A stretch of 43,285 nt of DNA. It comes from JBBRWO01 sp038249135. GTDB taxonomy: Bacteria > Actinomycetota > Coriobacteriia > Anaerosomatales > JAAXUF01. Shown piece by piece: positions 22,856-31,567 of this stretch; within the stretch, counting starts at the first letter, position 1, and each line of letters begins with the position of its first letter. A program made the translations under genes and the position numbers. The stretch is taken from contig JBBRWO010000005.1 of NCBI GenBank assembly GCA_038249135.1, positions 1 to 43,285 on the forward strand. The letters run 5' to 3'. The notes beneath the pieces are model-generated. The model was not told the origin of the DNA, did not search any database, and saw nothing but the letters and a program-made list of their open reading frames with translations.

Positions 22856-24607
22856 TCAGGAAGTGTGCTCGGCGACGGGCACCATGCGGGGTGCGCCGTC
22901 GCGCTGAAAGACGATGCGGACGCGCCAGTTCGCGTCGTCGCGCTCCGGGTAGTCCAGTCGGGAGTGGCACCCGCGCGATTCGGTCCGCGCCCATGCGGCG
23001 TGCGTGATGAGCGCTCCGGTGGTCACCAGGTTCGCGAACTCCAACGCCGAGGGAGCGGGCACACCACGCTCGATCGCGGGCGAAAGCGAGGCGATCACTG
23101 CCGCGGCCTGCGCAAGACCGGCATCGGTTCGCGTCATGCCCACGAATCGCTGCATGGTTTCGCGCAGGCGTGACTGGTCGGGGGCCGACGGGGCAGACGA
23201 GGGCGAGGGAGCAGACGGTGCCGCTGGGGCCGACGGTGCCAGCGGGGCCAACGGGGCGCAGTCGCGTGCGGCGTCGCGGGGATTCTCGGAGACGATGCGT
23301 CGCACCCTGCGGCCGTTCTCGGGGAGGTCCTTTGGCAGCACGCGGATGATGCGACGTGAGAAGACGAGCCCTTCGAGCAGGGAGTTCGATGCGAGCCTGT
23401 TCGCGCCGTGCAAGCCGCTCTCGGTCACCTCGCCTGAGGCATACAGTCCGGGGACGCTGGTGCGGCCATCGATGTCGATGCGCACTCCACCGACGAGATA
23501 GTGCGCCGCCGGTGCCACGGGGAGCAGGTCGCGAGACAGATCGTAGCCGGCCTCTGCACAGGCGTCCCAGATGGTCGGGAATCGCGCCCTCAGATACGGC
23601 TCGCCGAGATGACGCGCGTCGAGCCAGACGTTGTTGCGGTCGCATTTGGCCATGACGCGCTCGATCTCTCGGCTGACGACGTCGCGCGGCGCGAGCTCTG
23701 CAAGCGGATGCACGCCGATCATAAATCGCTGCTCGTCACAGTCGAGCAGATAGGCTCCCTCGCCACGCAGCGCCTCGGTTATGAGGAAGCGCTGGGCGGC
23801 CTCATGGTCCAGCGCGGTGGGATGGAACTGCACGAACTCGAGATCGGCGACCTCGGCACCCGCGCGCCACGCGGCGGCGAGTCCGTCTCCGGTCGCGATG
23901 AGCGGGTTGGTGGTCACGCGGAACACCTGTCCAGCGCCGCCGGTGGCGAGCACCACCGCGTCGGCCCAGAAGACCTCGCGCGTGTCGGTCTCGGTATCAA
24001 GCACCATCGCGCCGACGCAGCGCCCGTCATCGGTCAGCAGGTCGACCAGGAACCGCTGCTCGAACACCTCGACGTTGGCTGCTTGCCGGAGCGCACGGGT
24101 CAGCGCCTCTTGCACCGCCGCGCCGGTCGCATCACCGGAGTGCAGCACACGCGGCAGCGAGTGGCCTCCCTCGCGCGCCAAGGCGACCTCTCCGCCCTCC
24201 GCAAGGTCAAAGCGCATGCCGGCCGCCTGAAGCTGCGCCAGCGCCTCAGGCGCCTCGCCGACGACCACTGCGACCACGTCCTCGTCGCACAGGCCCTGGC
24301 CGACGACCATCGTGTCGGCAAGATGCAGCTCGACGCTGTCGGCCTCGCCCACGGCCCCGGCGATGCCTCCTTGCGCGTACCAGGTGTTGGCCTCGGTCAG
24401 GCGTGACTTGGTGATAAGGGCGACGTCATGGGTTCGCGCGGCAGCGAGCGCAGCTACCAGCCCCGCGATGCCGCTGCCAATGACAAGCACGCCGCACTCA
24501 TGAGCAACACAGTCCGCGGTGTCGAAGTCGAGGAGGTAGCGGCGGCGAAGCTCGACCGGAAGCCGTCCGGCGACAAGCCCGCTGTAGGGCGCGCTAGCCA
24601 ATGGCAA
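22856..24607 (-). CDS. nadB: L-aspartate oxidase with an Ala-Pro repeat linker
   Basis: NadB oxidises L-aspartate to iminoaspartate using FAD. The FAD-binding GSGIAGL is at residues 44-50. 'TEANTWYAQGGIAGA' is near residue 71, 'QFHPTAL' near 260 and 'GEVTESGLHGANRLASNSLLEG' near 392-413. Residues 451-477 are an Ala/Pro/Ser repeat joining the catalytic part to the C-terminal helical domain. This insertion is unusual for the family. The start is a TTG (24607 or 24601) overlapping the end of nadA by 14 bases; the 'RRYLLDFDT' segment at residue 22 shows the frame is real from near there. Confidence 0.94.
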   Translation of the reverse strand: MPLASAPYSGLVAGRLPVELRRRYLLDFDTADCVAHECGVLVIGSGIAGLVAALAAARTHDVALITKSRLTEANTWYAQGGIAGAVGEADSVELHLADTMVVGQGLCDEDVVAVVVGEAPEALAQLQAAGMRFDLAEGGEVALAREGGHSLPRVLHSGDATGAAVQEALTRALRQAANVEVFEQRFLVDLLTDDGRCVGAMVLDTETDTREVFWADAVVLATGGAGQVFRVTTNPLIATGDGLAAAWRAGAEVADLEFVQFHPTALDHEAAQRFLITEALRGEGAYLLDCDEQRFMIGVHPLAELAPRDVVSREIERVMAKCDRNNVWLDARHLGEPYLRARFPTIWDACAEAGYDLSRDLLPVAPAAHYLVGGVRIDIDGRTSVPGLYASGEVTESGLHGANRLASNSLLEGLVFSRRIIRVLPKDLPENGRRVRRIVSENPRDAARDCAPLAPLAPSAPAAPSAPSPSSAPSAPDQSRLRETMQRFVGMTRTDAGLAQAAAVIASLSPAIERGVPAPSALEFANLVTTGALITHAAWARTESRGCHSRLDYPERDDANWRVRIVFQRDGAPRMVPVAEHTS

Positions 24608-25508
24608 TCATCCGCTCGACGGCCGCAAGCGCACGCGAGGCGACCTCGTCGTCGACGACAACCTCACCGAATCCGTCGCGGAGGCAGTCCCTCACTTTGA
24701 CAAGCGTGGTGACCTTCATGTTGGGACAGAGCATCCGGGGCGCGAGCTCGTGAAACGTCTTGCCGGGCGCGGCCTTCTCAAGGGCGTGCACGAGGCCTGA
24801 CTCCGTGACGACGATGAACTCGCTCGCGAGGTTCTCGGCGGCGTAGGTGAGCATCTGCGAGGTGGAGAGCACGGCGTCTGCGAGGTCGACCACCTCGGGC
24901 CGACATTCCGGGTGCGCCATGATCGGAGCGCCGGGGTGTGCCTCGCGCGCGGCGATGACCTGCTCGGTGGTGACGTCGTCGTGCGTGGGGCACCAGCCCT
25001 CCCACAGCTCGACCTCGACCTCGGGTAGCGATCGCGCCACCCAACTGCCGAGGTTCTTGTCGGGGGCGAACAGAATCTTGTCCGCACCCAGTGCGCGCAC
25101 GACGGCGACCGCGTTGGCGCTCGTGACGCACACGTCGCTCTCGGCCTTCACGTCCGCCGAGGAGTTGACGTAGGTCACCACCGGCACGCCGGGGTTGGCA
25201 GCCTTCCATGCGGACAGGGCCTCGCCGGTGATCATGTCGGCCATCGGGCAGCCGGCACGGGGTTCGGGGAGCAGTACCGTCTTTTCGGGCGCGAGGATCT
25301 TGGCGGTCTCGGCCATGAAGTGGACCCCGGCGAAGATGATGGTGTCGGCATTCGTTGCCGCAGCGGTGCGGGACAGGCCGAGCGAATCGCCGACGAAGTC
25401 CGCGACGTCCTGAACCTCAGCGCGCTGGTAGTTATGCGCGAGGATGACCGCACCACGGTTGGCGGCGAGCTCGCGTATCTCTGTGGAGAGTGCGGTGAAG
25501 TCTGTCAC
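24594..25508 (-). CDS. nadA: Quinolinate synthase A
   Basis: NadA condenses iminoaspartate with dihydroxyacetone phosphate to quinolinate using an oxygen-sensitive [4Fe-4S] cluster. Numbering from the upstream ATG at 25526, the cluster cysteines are Cys93 (AGCPMAD), Cys208 (HPEC) and Cys267 (MLCPNMK). 'LAHNYQRAEVQDVADFVGDSLGL' is the N-terminal signature. I prefer the GTG at 25508, with GGGAG about ten bases upstream. The ATG at 25526 adds six residues but has no ribosome site. It precedes nadB with a short overlap. Confidence 0.95.
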   Translation of the reverse strand: MTDFTALSTEIRELAANRGAVILAHNYQRAEVQDVADFVGDSLGLSRTAAATNADTIIFAGVHFMAETAKILAPEKTVLLPEPRAGCPMADMITGEALSAWKAANPGVPVVTYVNSSADVKAESDVCVTSANAVAVVRALGADKILFAPDKNLGSWVARSLPEVEVELWEGWCPTHDDVTTEQVIAAREAHPGAPIMAHPECRPEVVDLADAVLSTSQMLTYAAENLASEFIVVTESGLVHALEKAAPGKTFHELAPRMLCPNMKVTTLVKVRDCLRDGFGEVVVDDEVASRALAAVERMIAIG

Positions 25509-25572
25509 GGTTGCTCGTACTCCCATCGCTGTGCGTGTGTGTCAGGTATTGTCCGCGCTCTTGAGCCCATTG

Positions 25573-26445
25573 TCAGGTTATTGCTCGAATCGGCGGGATG
25601 AGCGCGCAGTTGTCGATGAGCCTCGTGGCTCCGACGCGTGCGGCGACGATCGCCCTGGCCGGGGTATCGAGCGACACCGCGGACTCCAGCGTCCGAGCGT
25701 TGACCAGCGCAGCGTACTCCAGGTCTACGACACCACCGCTCACACGCGCGACCGTCGCCACCATTGCGGCCTCGAGCGCACGCGGGTCGAGTTCTCTCCA
25801 CGCCAGTCCGGCGGCAGCAGCTTCGAGCGCCTCAGGCAGCGCCAATGCGGCAGCCCGCTGCTCGGGTGTCAGGTAGGCGTTGCGGCTCGAAAGCGCGAGC
25901 CCCGTCGCGTCGCGGATGATGGGGCAGCCGACGATGCCGACGCCCAGATCGAGATCCTCGGTCATGCGTGTCACGACCCGTAGCTGCTGGTAGTCCTTCT
26001 CGCCGAAGAAGGCCAGATCCGGCCTGACGATGTTGAGCAGCTTGGCGACGACCGTCGCCACGCCGCCAAAGTGACCCGGCCGGATCTCACCCTCCCACCG
26101 CGCAGCGAGCGGGCCGGGATCGACAGTCGTCTCGACACCGCTTCCGTACATCTCCTCGACGCTGGGCGTGAACACGAGGTCCACTCCGTAGGCGCCCAGC
26201 ATCTCTAGGTCGGCCTCGATGTCGCGCGGATACCGCTCGAAGTCCTCCCCCGGCGCGAACTGCGTGGGGTTGACGAATATCGACACGATGACGACGTCGG
26301 TGCGCTTACAAGCCGCATGGACCAGCGACAGATGTCCCTCGTGCAGCGCTCCCATCGTCGGCACCAGCCCGACGGTCTTACCCTCACGGCGAGCCGCGGC
26401 AATGGCCGAGCGGACCTCGCTCTTGCTGGCAATGCGCTCGATCAC
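25573..26445 (-). CDS. panC: Pantothenate synthetase
   Basis: PanC joins pantoate and beta-alanine using ATP. The 290-residue protein has 'VPTMGALHEGHLSLV' near residue 28, with the HxGH-type nucleotide motif, and 'SIFVNPTQFAPGEDFERYPR' near residue 55. 'FFGEKDYQQL' is near residue 145 and 'SSRNAYL' (the KMSKS-like region) near residue 187. The GTG start at 26445 overlaps the panB stop (GTGA). panD (aspartate decarboxylase) is not in the window. Confidence 0.96.
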   Translation of the reverse strand: MIERIASKSEVRSAIAAARREGKTVGLVPTMGALHEGHLSLVHAACKRTDVVIVSIFVNPTQFAPGEDFERYPRDIEADLEMLGAYGVDLVFTPSVEEMYGSGVETTVDPGPLAARWEGEIRPGHFGGVATVVAKLLNIVRPDLAFFGEKDYQQLRVVTRMTEDLDLGVGIVGCPIIRDATGLALSSRNAYLTPEQRAAALALPEALEAAAAGLAWRELDPRALEAAMVATVARVSGGVVDLEYAALVNARTLESAVSLDTPARAIVAARVGATRLIDNCALIPPIRAIT

Positions 26446-27356
26446 AGTGCGCCGCCCTCTCCGAGGTCAAGGTGGATCTCGTCGACCTCGGCGATGATGG
26501 CGTCGAGCTCCGCCAACTCCTCGGCGGCCATGTGGACCGTCTGGGGTTCACCGGGAAACGCACGATCCCGAACGTCGTCGGCATACGATGCGACCGCGTC
26601 GCGAATCGCCGTGCCGATCTCCGCGTAGCGAGCCGCGTGGCGCGGAACGAACTCACCGATGCCGAGCAGGTCATGGAAGACCTGCACCTGGCCATCGCAC
26701 CCGACGCCGGCACCGATGCCGATGGTCGGGATGCTCACCATCGCGCTGATGCGCTCGGCGAGTTCGCCGGGCACACATTCGAGCACGATCGCGAACGCGC
26801 CGGCGGATTCGAGCTCGAGCGCCTCGGTGATCGCACGAGCCGCGCCGCTCGAGTCGCGGGCCTGCGTCCGATATCCGCCCAGCGTGTTGACCGACTGCGG
26901 GGTCAGGCCGATGTGGCCCATCACGGGCACGCCCGCATCGGTCAGGCCGGCCACCAACGCGAGTGTGTCGGCCGAGGCGCCTTCCAGCTTCACGGCATGG
27001 GCGCCACCCTCGGCGAGCATCCTGCCGGCGTTGCGCATGCCCTCGGCGTAGTCAGCCTGATACGACATGAACGGCATGTCGGCGACCACGAGCACGCGCT
27101 TGCAGGCACGCGAGACTGCGGCCGTGGCGCGAAGGACATCATCCATGGTGACCGGCAGGGTCGAACCGTGACCGAGCATGGTCATGCCGAGCGAGTCGCC
27201 GACAAGAATGGAGTCCACGCCGGCGGCCTCGACGAGGCGGGCTGAGTGAAAGTCGTACGCGGTGAGCATGACGATGGGGCGACCGGCCTCTTTGAGTGTC
27301 TGAAACGACGAACTCGTCACACGAGGAACGGGTCGCGGCTGAGCCTGTGAACTCAT
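26442..27356 (-). CDS. panB: 3-methyl-2-oxobutanoate hydroxymethyltransferase
   Basis: PanB makes ketopantoate from alpha-ketoisovalerate and methylene-tetrahydrofolate, linking this gene to the folate genes upstream. The 304-residue protein shows 'MLTAYDFHSARLVEAAGVDSILVGDSLGM' near residues 30-58, 'KLEGA' near residue 122, 'GHIGLTPQ' near 144 and 'IGIGAGVGCDGQVQVFHDLLG' near 203-223. The ATG at 27356 has an AAGGAG site. The open frame continues upstream without family similarity. It is the first gene of the panB-to-bioY run. Confidence 0.96.
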   Translation of the reverse strand: MSSQAQPRPVPRVTSSSFQTLKEAGRPIVMLTAYDFHSARLVEAAGVDSILVGDSLGMTMLGHGSTLPVTMDDVLRATAAVSRACKRVLVVADMPFMSYQADYAEGMRNAGRMLAEGGAHAVKLEGASADTLALVAGLTDAGVPVMGHIGLTPQSVNTLGGYRTQARDSSGAARAITEALELESAGAFAIVLECVPGELAERISAMVSIPTIGIGAGVGCDGQVQVFHDLLGIGEFVPRHAARYAEIGTAIRDAVASYADDVRDRAFPGEPQTVHMAAEELAELDAIIAEVDEIHLDLGEGGAL

Positions 27357-27434
27357 TGCATCTCCTTTGAGCGGTTCGCTGTCGCAGCCTGCCTTGTCGG
27401 CTGTGGTCCACGCAGCGCCTCCGACGGAACGCAC

Positions 27435-27440
27435 AGTATA
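27435..27440 (-). promoter_or_regulatory. Candidate -10 element for the panB operon
   Basis: The minus strand reads TATACT at 27440-27435, about 80 bases upstream of panB and directly after the folK terminator. No clear -35 is visible. Confidence 0.4.
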
Positions 27441-27450
27441 CCGTGAGCGC

Positions 27451-27489
27451 AAAGTACAGCAGCGGTCCCCGCTGATCGAGGACCGCTGC
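27451..27489 (-). terminator. Terminator-like hairpin after folK
   Basis: GCAGCGGTCC and GGACCGCTGC (27459-27489) form a perfect 10-bp stem with an 11-base loop, starting 15 bases after the folK stop. The following TGTACTTT is only weakly T-rich. Confidence 0.6.
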
Positions 27490-27504
27490 CGGGTAGTGCG
27501 CGTC

Positions 27505-28293
27505 CTACATCCCAAGCCCCTCGGGATAGATGGGCTCGGCTGCATCCAGCGCGAGCAGGAGCTCCCTGGCTTGCTCGGCGAAGCGCTGGGGCACGAGGAG
27601 TTTGAAGGTGGTCGGCATGCCGAACGGGTCCATGCTCGACTCGGGCGCGTAGGGGTCGAAGGCGAAGGGGATGCCCTCCTGCTCGAGCGCCTCGCGCTTG
27701 AATGCCAGCGCCGAGTCCCAGCCGGCCATCACGTCTTGATCGCGTGAGCCCTCGGCCACGGCCACCCAGGCATCGGCGAAGACGGGCTCGTTGAACGCGT
27801 CACCCGGGTCAGGAATCGGCCCCCAGTCCCGAACGACCGGACCTACCGTCGCCGACGAGCGCGACAACCGCGATCCGTCAGGCAGATGAAGCCGAGGAGA
27901 GACCTCGAGCAGCGGTGTCACGACAAAGTCCCTCTCGGTCAGTCCGGGATGCGGGAGGGTGAGTTCGTCAGAGATGCGCTCCTCGTCACCGTAGAGCAAC
28001 AGATCCAGGTCGATGACGCGGGAGCCCTTCTCGATCTCGCGTACTCGACCCATCTCATCTTCGATTCGCAGCAGGTGCGAGAGCAGCGCATCGGACGTCA
28101 GGTCGGTCTCGAGCACCGCGACGGCGTTCAAGAACGCGTCCTGGTCGGTCACGTACGCGGGTTCCGACTCATACATGTTCGAGGCCCGGTCGACGTGCGT
28201 CTCGGGAATCTCTGAAAGTGCTTCGATCGCCATAGACAGGTTGGAGATTCTGTCGCCCTTGTTGCTACCCAGAGCGATGTGCGCGGTGGTCAT
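27505..28293 (-). CDS. folK: FolK (HPPK) fused to a C-terminal DUF2007-like domain
   Basis: FolK transfers pyrophosphate from ATP to 6-hydroxymethyl-dihydropterin in folate synthesis. Residues 1-155 are a standard HPPK domain: IALGSNKGDR near residue 6, 'NMYESEPAY' near 39, and the signature 'GSRVIDLDLLLYGDE' near 90-104. HPPK normally ends near 160 residues. Here about 100 more follow (165-262), with 'FKREALEQEGIPFAFDPYAPE' and 'FKLLVPQRFAEQARELL'. That resembles the small DUF2007 family of putative signal-transducing or ligand-binding domains. The fusion is in one uninterrupted frame. folB is not seen nearby. Confidence 0.9.
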   Translation of the reverse strand: MTTAHIALGSNKGDRISNLSMAIEALSEIPETHVDRASNMYESEPAYVTDQDAFLNAVAVLETDLTSDALLSHLLRIEDEMGRVREIEKGSRVIDLDLLLYGDEERISDELTLPHPGLTERDFVVTPLLEVSPRLHLPDGSRLSRSSATVGPVVRDWGPIPDPGDAFNEPVFADAWVAVAEGSRDQDVMAGWDSALAFKREALEQEGIPFAFDPYAPESSMDPFGMPTTFKLLVPQRFAEQARELLLALDAAEPIYPEGLGM

Positions 28294-28370
28294 CGTTGGC
28301 CTCCTTCACGGCGTATGCGTGGGATTCGCATACAGAGAGTGTTCCCGAGTAGCGCGAGCCAGAGACGCAC

Positions 28371-28407
28371 GAGCGGCCCCTCAGACGAGTTCGCCGAGGA
28401 GCCGCTC
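28371..28407 (-). terminator. Terminator-like hairpin after hppA
   Basis: GAGCGGCTCCTC pairs with GAGGGGCCGCTC (12 bp, one G-U pair, 13-base loop), about 20 bases after the hppA stop. No T-tract follows, so termination may be weak or the hairpin may protect the mRNA end. Confidence 0.5.
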
Positions 28408-28428
28408 AGGAAGTGCCGTGAATGATGA

Positions 28429-30591
28429 CTAGCCGGCGAGCAGCACCAGCAGCGGCACCAGGAGCAGCGCCACGATGTTGAACACCTTGATCATCGAGTT
28501 GAGCGCGGGACCGGCGGTGTCCTTGTAGGGATCGCCGACGGTGTCACCGGTGACAGCGGCCTTGTGAGCCTCGCTGCCCTTGAGGTGCTTGACGCCGTCC
28601 TTGTCCACGAAGCCGTCCTCGAAGCGCTTCTTGGCGTTGTCCCACGCGCCGCCGCCCGATGTCATCGAGATGGCGACGAAGAGGCCCGTGACGATGGTAC
28701 CGACGAGCGCGCCGCCGAGGGTGAGTGCGGTGAACTCGAAGGCGTTGTCGAAGCCGAAGGCCTTCAGGATGAAGCCGAGCGCGATGATGAGCACGGGCAC
28801 GCCGGTCGGGATGAGCGCAGGAAGCGTCATCTCCTTGAGCGCGGCCTGGGTGACGAGGTCGACGCAGCGAGCGTTATCCGGCTTCTGCGTGCCCTCCATG
28901 ATGCCCGGCATTTCGCGGAACTGGCGACGCACTTCCTCGACCACGGCGCCGGCAGCCTTGCCGACCGCAGTCATCGCGAGCGATGCGAAGAGGAACGGCA
29001 GCGCACCGCCGATGAACAAACCAACGAGCACGTATGGGTTGGAAAGGCTGAAGATGAGCTCCGCGCGTCCAGGAAGCTGCGCGGTGATCGCGTGAGTGAA
29101 GTCCGCGAACAGCACAACGGCCGCAAGGGCGGCCGACGCGATCGCGTACCCCTTGGTGACGGCCTTTGTCGTGTTGCCAACGGCGTCGAGGGCGTCGGTG
29201 ACGACGCGAACATCAGCCGGCAGACCGGCCATCTCGGCGATGCCACCGGCGTTGTCAGTGACGGGACCGAAGGCGTCGATGGCGACGACGATGCCGGCCA
29301 TCGAGAGCATCGAGAGCGCAGCCACCGCGATACCGTAGATACCGGCGAGCGAGAAGCTGATGAGCGTGCCGAGCGCGATGGCAATAACGGGAAGGCCGGT
29401 GGCCTCCATGCCGACCGCGAGGCCCTGGATGACGTTGGTGCCGTGACCGGTGACCGACGCCTGGGCGATCGAGGTGACCGGGCGGAACGTCGAGCCGGTG
29501 TAGTAGTCAGTGATGTAGACCATCGCGGCCGTCAGACCGATACCGACAAGCGCGCAGAACCAGACCGTGAGCGGGCTGGGCCCGACTTTGCTGACCGCAA
29601 CGAGCTGCTCGCCGATCTTGGTCACGTTGAGCACAGTCGGGGTCAGCCACATGATGACCGGGTAGAACAGCACCGCAGCGATAGCGGCTGCCGCCCACAG
29701 GCCCTTGTAGAGCGCACCCATGATGGTGCCGTTGGGGCTCATCTTCACGAAGAACGTGCCGATGATCGAGGCGACGATGGAGACCGCGCCGAGCGCAATC
29801 GGCATGCCGATCGAGAATGCCATGCCGGACTCGCCAAACGCGAGGATGCCGATGAGCATCGCGGCGACGGTGGTGACGACGTAAGTCTCGAAGAGGTCGG
29901 CGGCCATACCGGCGCAGTCGCCGACGTTGTCACCGACGTTATCGGCGATGACGGCGGGGTTGCGGGGGTCGTCCTCGGGAATGCCGGCTTCGACCTTACC
30001 CACGAGGTCGGCGCCCACGTCAGCGGCCTTGGTGAAGATTCCGCCGCCGAGACGGGCGAACACGGAGATCAGCGAGCCACCGAAGCCGAGGCCGACGAGC
30101 GCCATGACCGGGGCGATGCCCAGCGTAACGAGGATCGCCATGATCGACACCGACAGGATGCCGAGGCCCACGACGAAGAGACCCGTGACCGAACCTGCCT
30201 CGAACGCGACGCTCAGTGCCTTGGGAAGCCCACTGCGAGCGGCCTCAGCCGTGCGCACATTGGCCTTGACCGAGATACCCATGCCGATGAAACCGGCTGC
30301 AGCGGATGCGGCACCACCGAGCAGGAAGCCGATGGACGTCCAAATGCCGAAGCCTGTGACTCCAAAGAAGCCGGGCACTGCGATGGCGACAGCCAAGATG
30401 GCAGCCACGACGCCAACGGTGCGGTACTGACGTCCCAGGTAGGCCATGGCGCCATCCTGGATCGCGCCTGCGATCTCCTGCATCTTCTCGTTGCCGGCAG
30501 GCAACTTGTTGATCCTCATCACGAGGAATCCGGCGTAGACAGCGGCAATCACGCCAGCGGCCACACCAATGAACAAGGGCAGATTGGACAT
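28429..30591 (-). CDS. hppA: Membrane-bound H+-translocating pyrophosphatase, K+-independent type
   Basis: HppA pumps ions across the membrane using pyrophosphate hydrolysis. The 720-residue protein has about 16 helices. DVGADLVGKVEAGIPEDDPRN begins at residue 191 (pyrophosphate and Mg2+ binding), DNVGDNVGDCAGMAADLFE at 218, and a matching acidic block lies near the C-terminus (GDTVGDPYKDT). GNTTKA at residues 472-477 carries lysine (Lys476) at the position that marks K+-independent proton-pumping enzymes; K+-dependent ones have alanine. The ATG at 30591 has GGAGG five bases upstream; codons before it cover the promoter. It sits between folP and folK with its own promoter. Confidence 0.96.
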   Translation of the reverse strand: MSNLPLFIGVAAGVIAAVYAGFLVMRINKLPAGNEKMQEIAGAIQDGAMAYLGRQYRTVGVVAAILAVAIAVPGFFGVTGFGIWTSIGFLLGGAASAAAGFIGMGISVKANVRTAEAARSGLPKALSVAFEAGSVTGLFVVGLGILSVSIMAILVTLGIAPVMALVGLGFGGSLISVFARLGGGIFTKAADVGADLVGKVEAGIPEDDPRNPAVIADNVGDNVGDCAGMAADLFETYVVTTVAAMLIGILAFGESGMAFSIGMPIALGAVSIVASIIGTFFVKMSPNGTIMGALYKGLWAAAAIAAVLFYPVIMWLTPTVLNVTKIGEQLVAVSKVGPSPLTVWFCALVGIGLTAAMVYITDYYTGSTFRPVTSIAQASVTGHGTNVIQGLAVGMEATGLPVIAIALGTLISFSLAGIYGIAVAALSMLSMAGIVVAIDAFGPVTDNAGGIAEMAGLPADVRVVTDALDAVGNTTKAVTKGYAIASAALAAVVLFADFTHAITAQLPGRAELIFSLSNPYVLVGLFIGGALPFLFASLAMTAVGKAAGAVVEEVRRQFREMPGIMEGTQKPDNARCVDLVTQAALKEMTLPALIPTGVPVLIIALGFILKAFGFDNAFEFTALTLGGALVGTIVTGLFVAISMTSGGGAWDNAKKRFEDGFVDKDGVKHLKGSEAHKAAVTGDTVGDPYKDTAGPALNSMIKVFNIVALLLVPLLVLLAG

Positions 30592-30610
30592 TTTTCCTCC
30601 AGATTCGAAA

Positions 30611-30659
30611 GTGCGGTCTCCGAACCGGACCGCACCCCCTCCAAGTCGCGGACATTCTA
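30611..30659 (-). promoter_or_regulatory. hppA promoter and 5' leader hairpin
   Basis: A -10 TAGAAT occurs at 30659-30654 on the minus strand, with no good -35. Downstream, GTGCGGTC and GACCGCAC (30611-30635) form a perfect 8-bp hairpin with a 9-base loop, ending about 20 bases before the hppA start. It lacks a T-tract, so it is a leader element rather than a terminator. Confidence 0.5.
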
Positions 30660-30709
30660 CCAGAGTGGAGCGCGACGTATGCACACGAGTGTATGAACTC
30701 GGGGGCGCC

Positions 30710-31567
30710 CTATCGAAGCGCTGCGGTGACTCCCAGCGCCTGAACCGTCTCCGCGACGTCGTGAACTCGCAGGATGCTAGCCCCGTGCTCCGCGGCGTAG
30801 CAGGCGGCGGCGATCGAACCGGCGAGTCTTGCAGCGGGATTGTCTACCCCGGTGAGCTGTCCGATGAACCGCTTCCGAGACACTCCGATGAGCACCGGAT
30901 AACCGAGCGCCGCAAGCTGTGGGAGTCCGCGAAGCAGCGCGATGTTGTGTTCGAGCGTCTTGCCAAAGCCGATGCCCGGGTCAAGCGCGATGCGCTCCCG
31001 AGCGACGCCCGCCGCCTCGAGAACCGCAGCCTGCGCGATGAGATATCCGCCGACCTCCGCGACCACGTCCTGATACCGGGGTGCCGCCTGCATGGTCTTG
31101 GGCTCACCCGCCATATGCATGACCACGAGCCCTGCGTCACAGCCCGCTGCGACCCTCACCATCGCCGAATCGCGGAAGCCTGAAACGTCGTTGATGATGC
31201 TCGCACCCGAGGCCACGCTCGCCTCGGCGACGCTCGCATGCCGGGTGTCGATCGACACAGGTACCGAGCAATGGGATGAGAACCGCATGACGATGGGACG
31301 GACACGGGCGAGCTCCGCAGCCTCGGGAACCTCATCGGAACCGGGACGAGTCGACTCGCCGCCGATGTCGAGTATCGCCGCCCCCTCAGCGATGAGGCGT
31401 TCCCCGTGGGCCACGGCCAATGCCGGGTCGTCGTGCAGTCCCCCGTCGGAGAACGAGTCTGGGGTGACGTTCAGCACGCCCATGACCAGCGGCGACGCAA
31501 GATCGAGCTCGAATCGGCCACAGTGCCAGACAGGTCCAACCGGGGTGCGCTTGGCAGCGTCAGTCAT
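30710..31567 (-). CDS. folP: Dihydropteroate synthase
   Basis: FolP joins p-aminobenzoate to hydroxymethyl-dihydropterin pyrophosphate and is the sulfonamide target. The 285-residue protein shows 'VMGVLNVTPDSFSDGG' near residues 28-43, 'DIGGESTRPGSDEV' near 66, 'INDVSGFRD' near 124, 'DPGIGFGKTLEHN' near 196 and 'LIGVSRKRFIG' near 223. The ATG at 31567 overlaps the folE stop (ATGA), showing coupling. folB would be expected next; instead hppA follows. Confidence 0.96.
   Translation of the reverse strand: MTDAAKRTPVGPVWHCGRFELDLASPLVMGVLNVTPDSFSDGGLHDDPALAVAHGERLIAEGAAILDIGGESTRPGSDEVPEAAELARVRPIVMRFSSHCSVPVSIDTRHASVAEASVASGASIINDVSGFRDSAMVRVAAGCDAGLVVMHMAGEPKTMQAAPRYQDVVAEVGGYLIAQAAVLEAAGVARERIALDPGIGFGKTLEHNIALLRGLPQLAALGYPVLIGVSRKRFIGQLTGVDNPAARLAGSIAAACYAAEHGASILRVHDVAETVQALGVTAALR

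Noticed and set aside
23177..23257. Short repeats that could be a CRISPR-like array
   Set aside because: The repeats are in frame within nadB, about 9 bases long, and lack spacers.
30611..30635. Terminator for folP
   Set aside because: The hairpin lacks a T-tract and lies upstream of hppA between its -10 and ribosome site; folP is on the same strand but farther downstream, so this cannot end its transcript.
28564..30696. A 710-codon plus-strand open frame
   Set aside because: It lies antisense to hppA, whose family motifs are unmistakable. The frame is His/Asp/Arg-rich, as expected of a GC-rich shadow.
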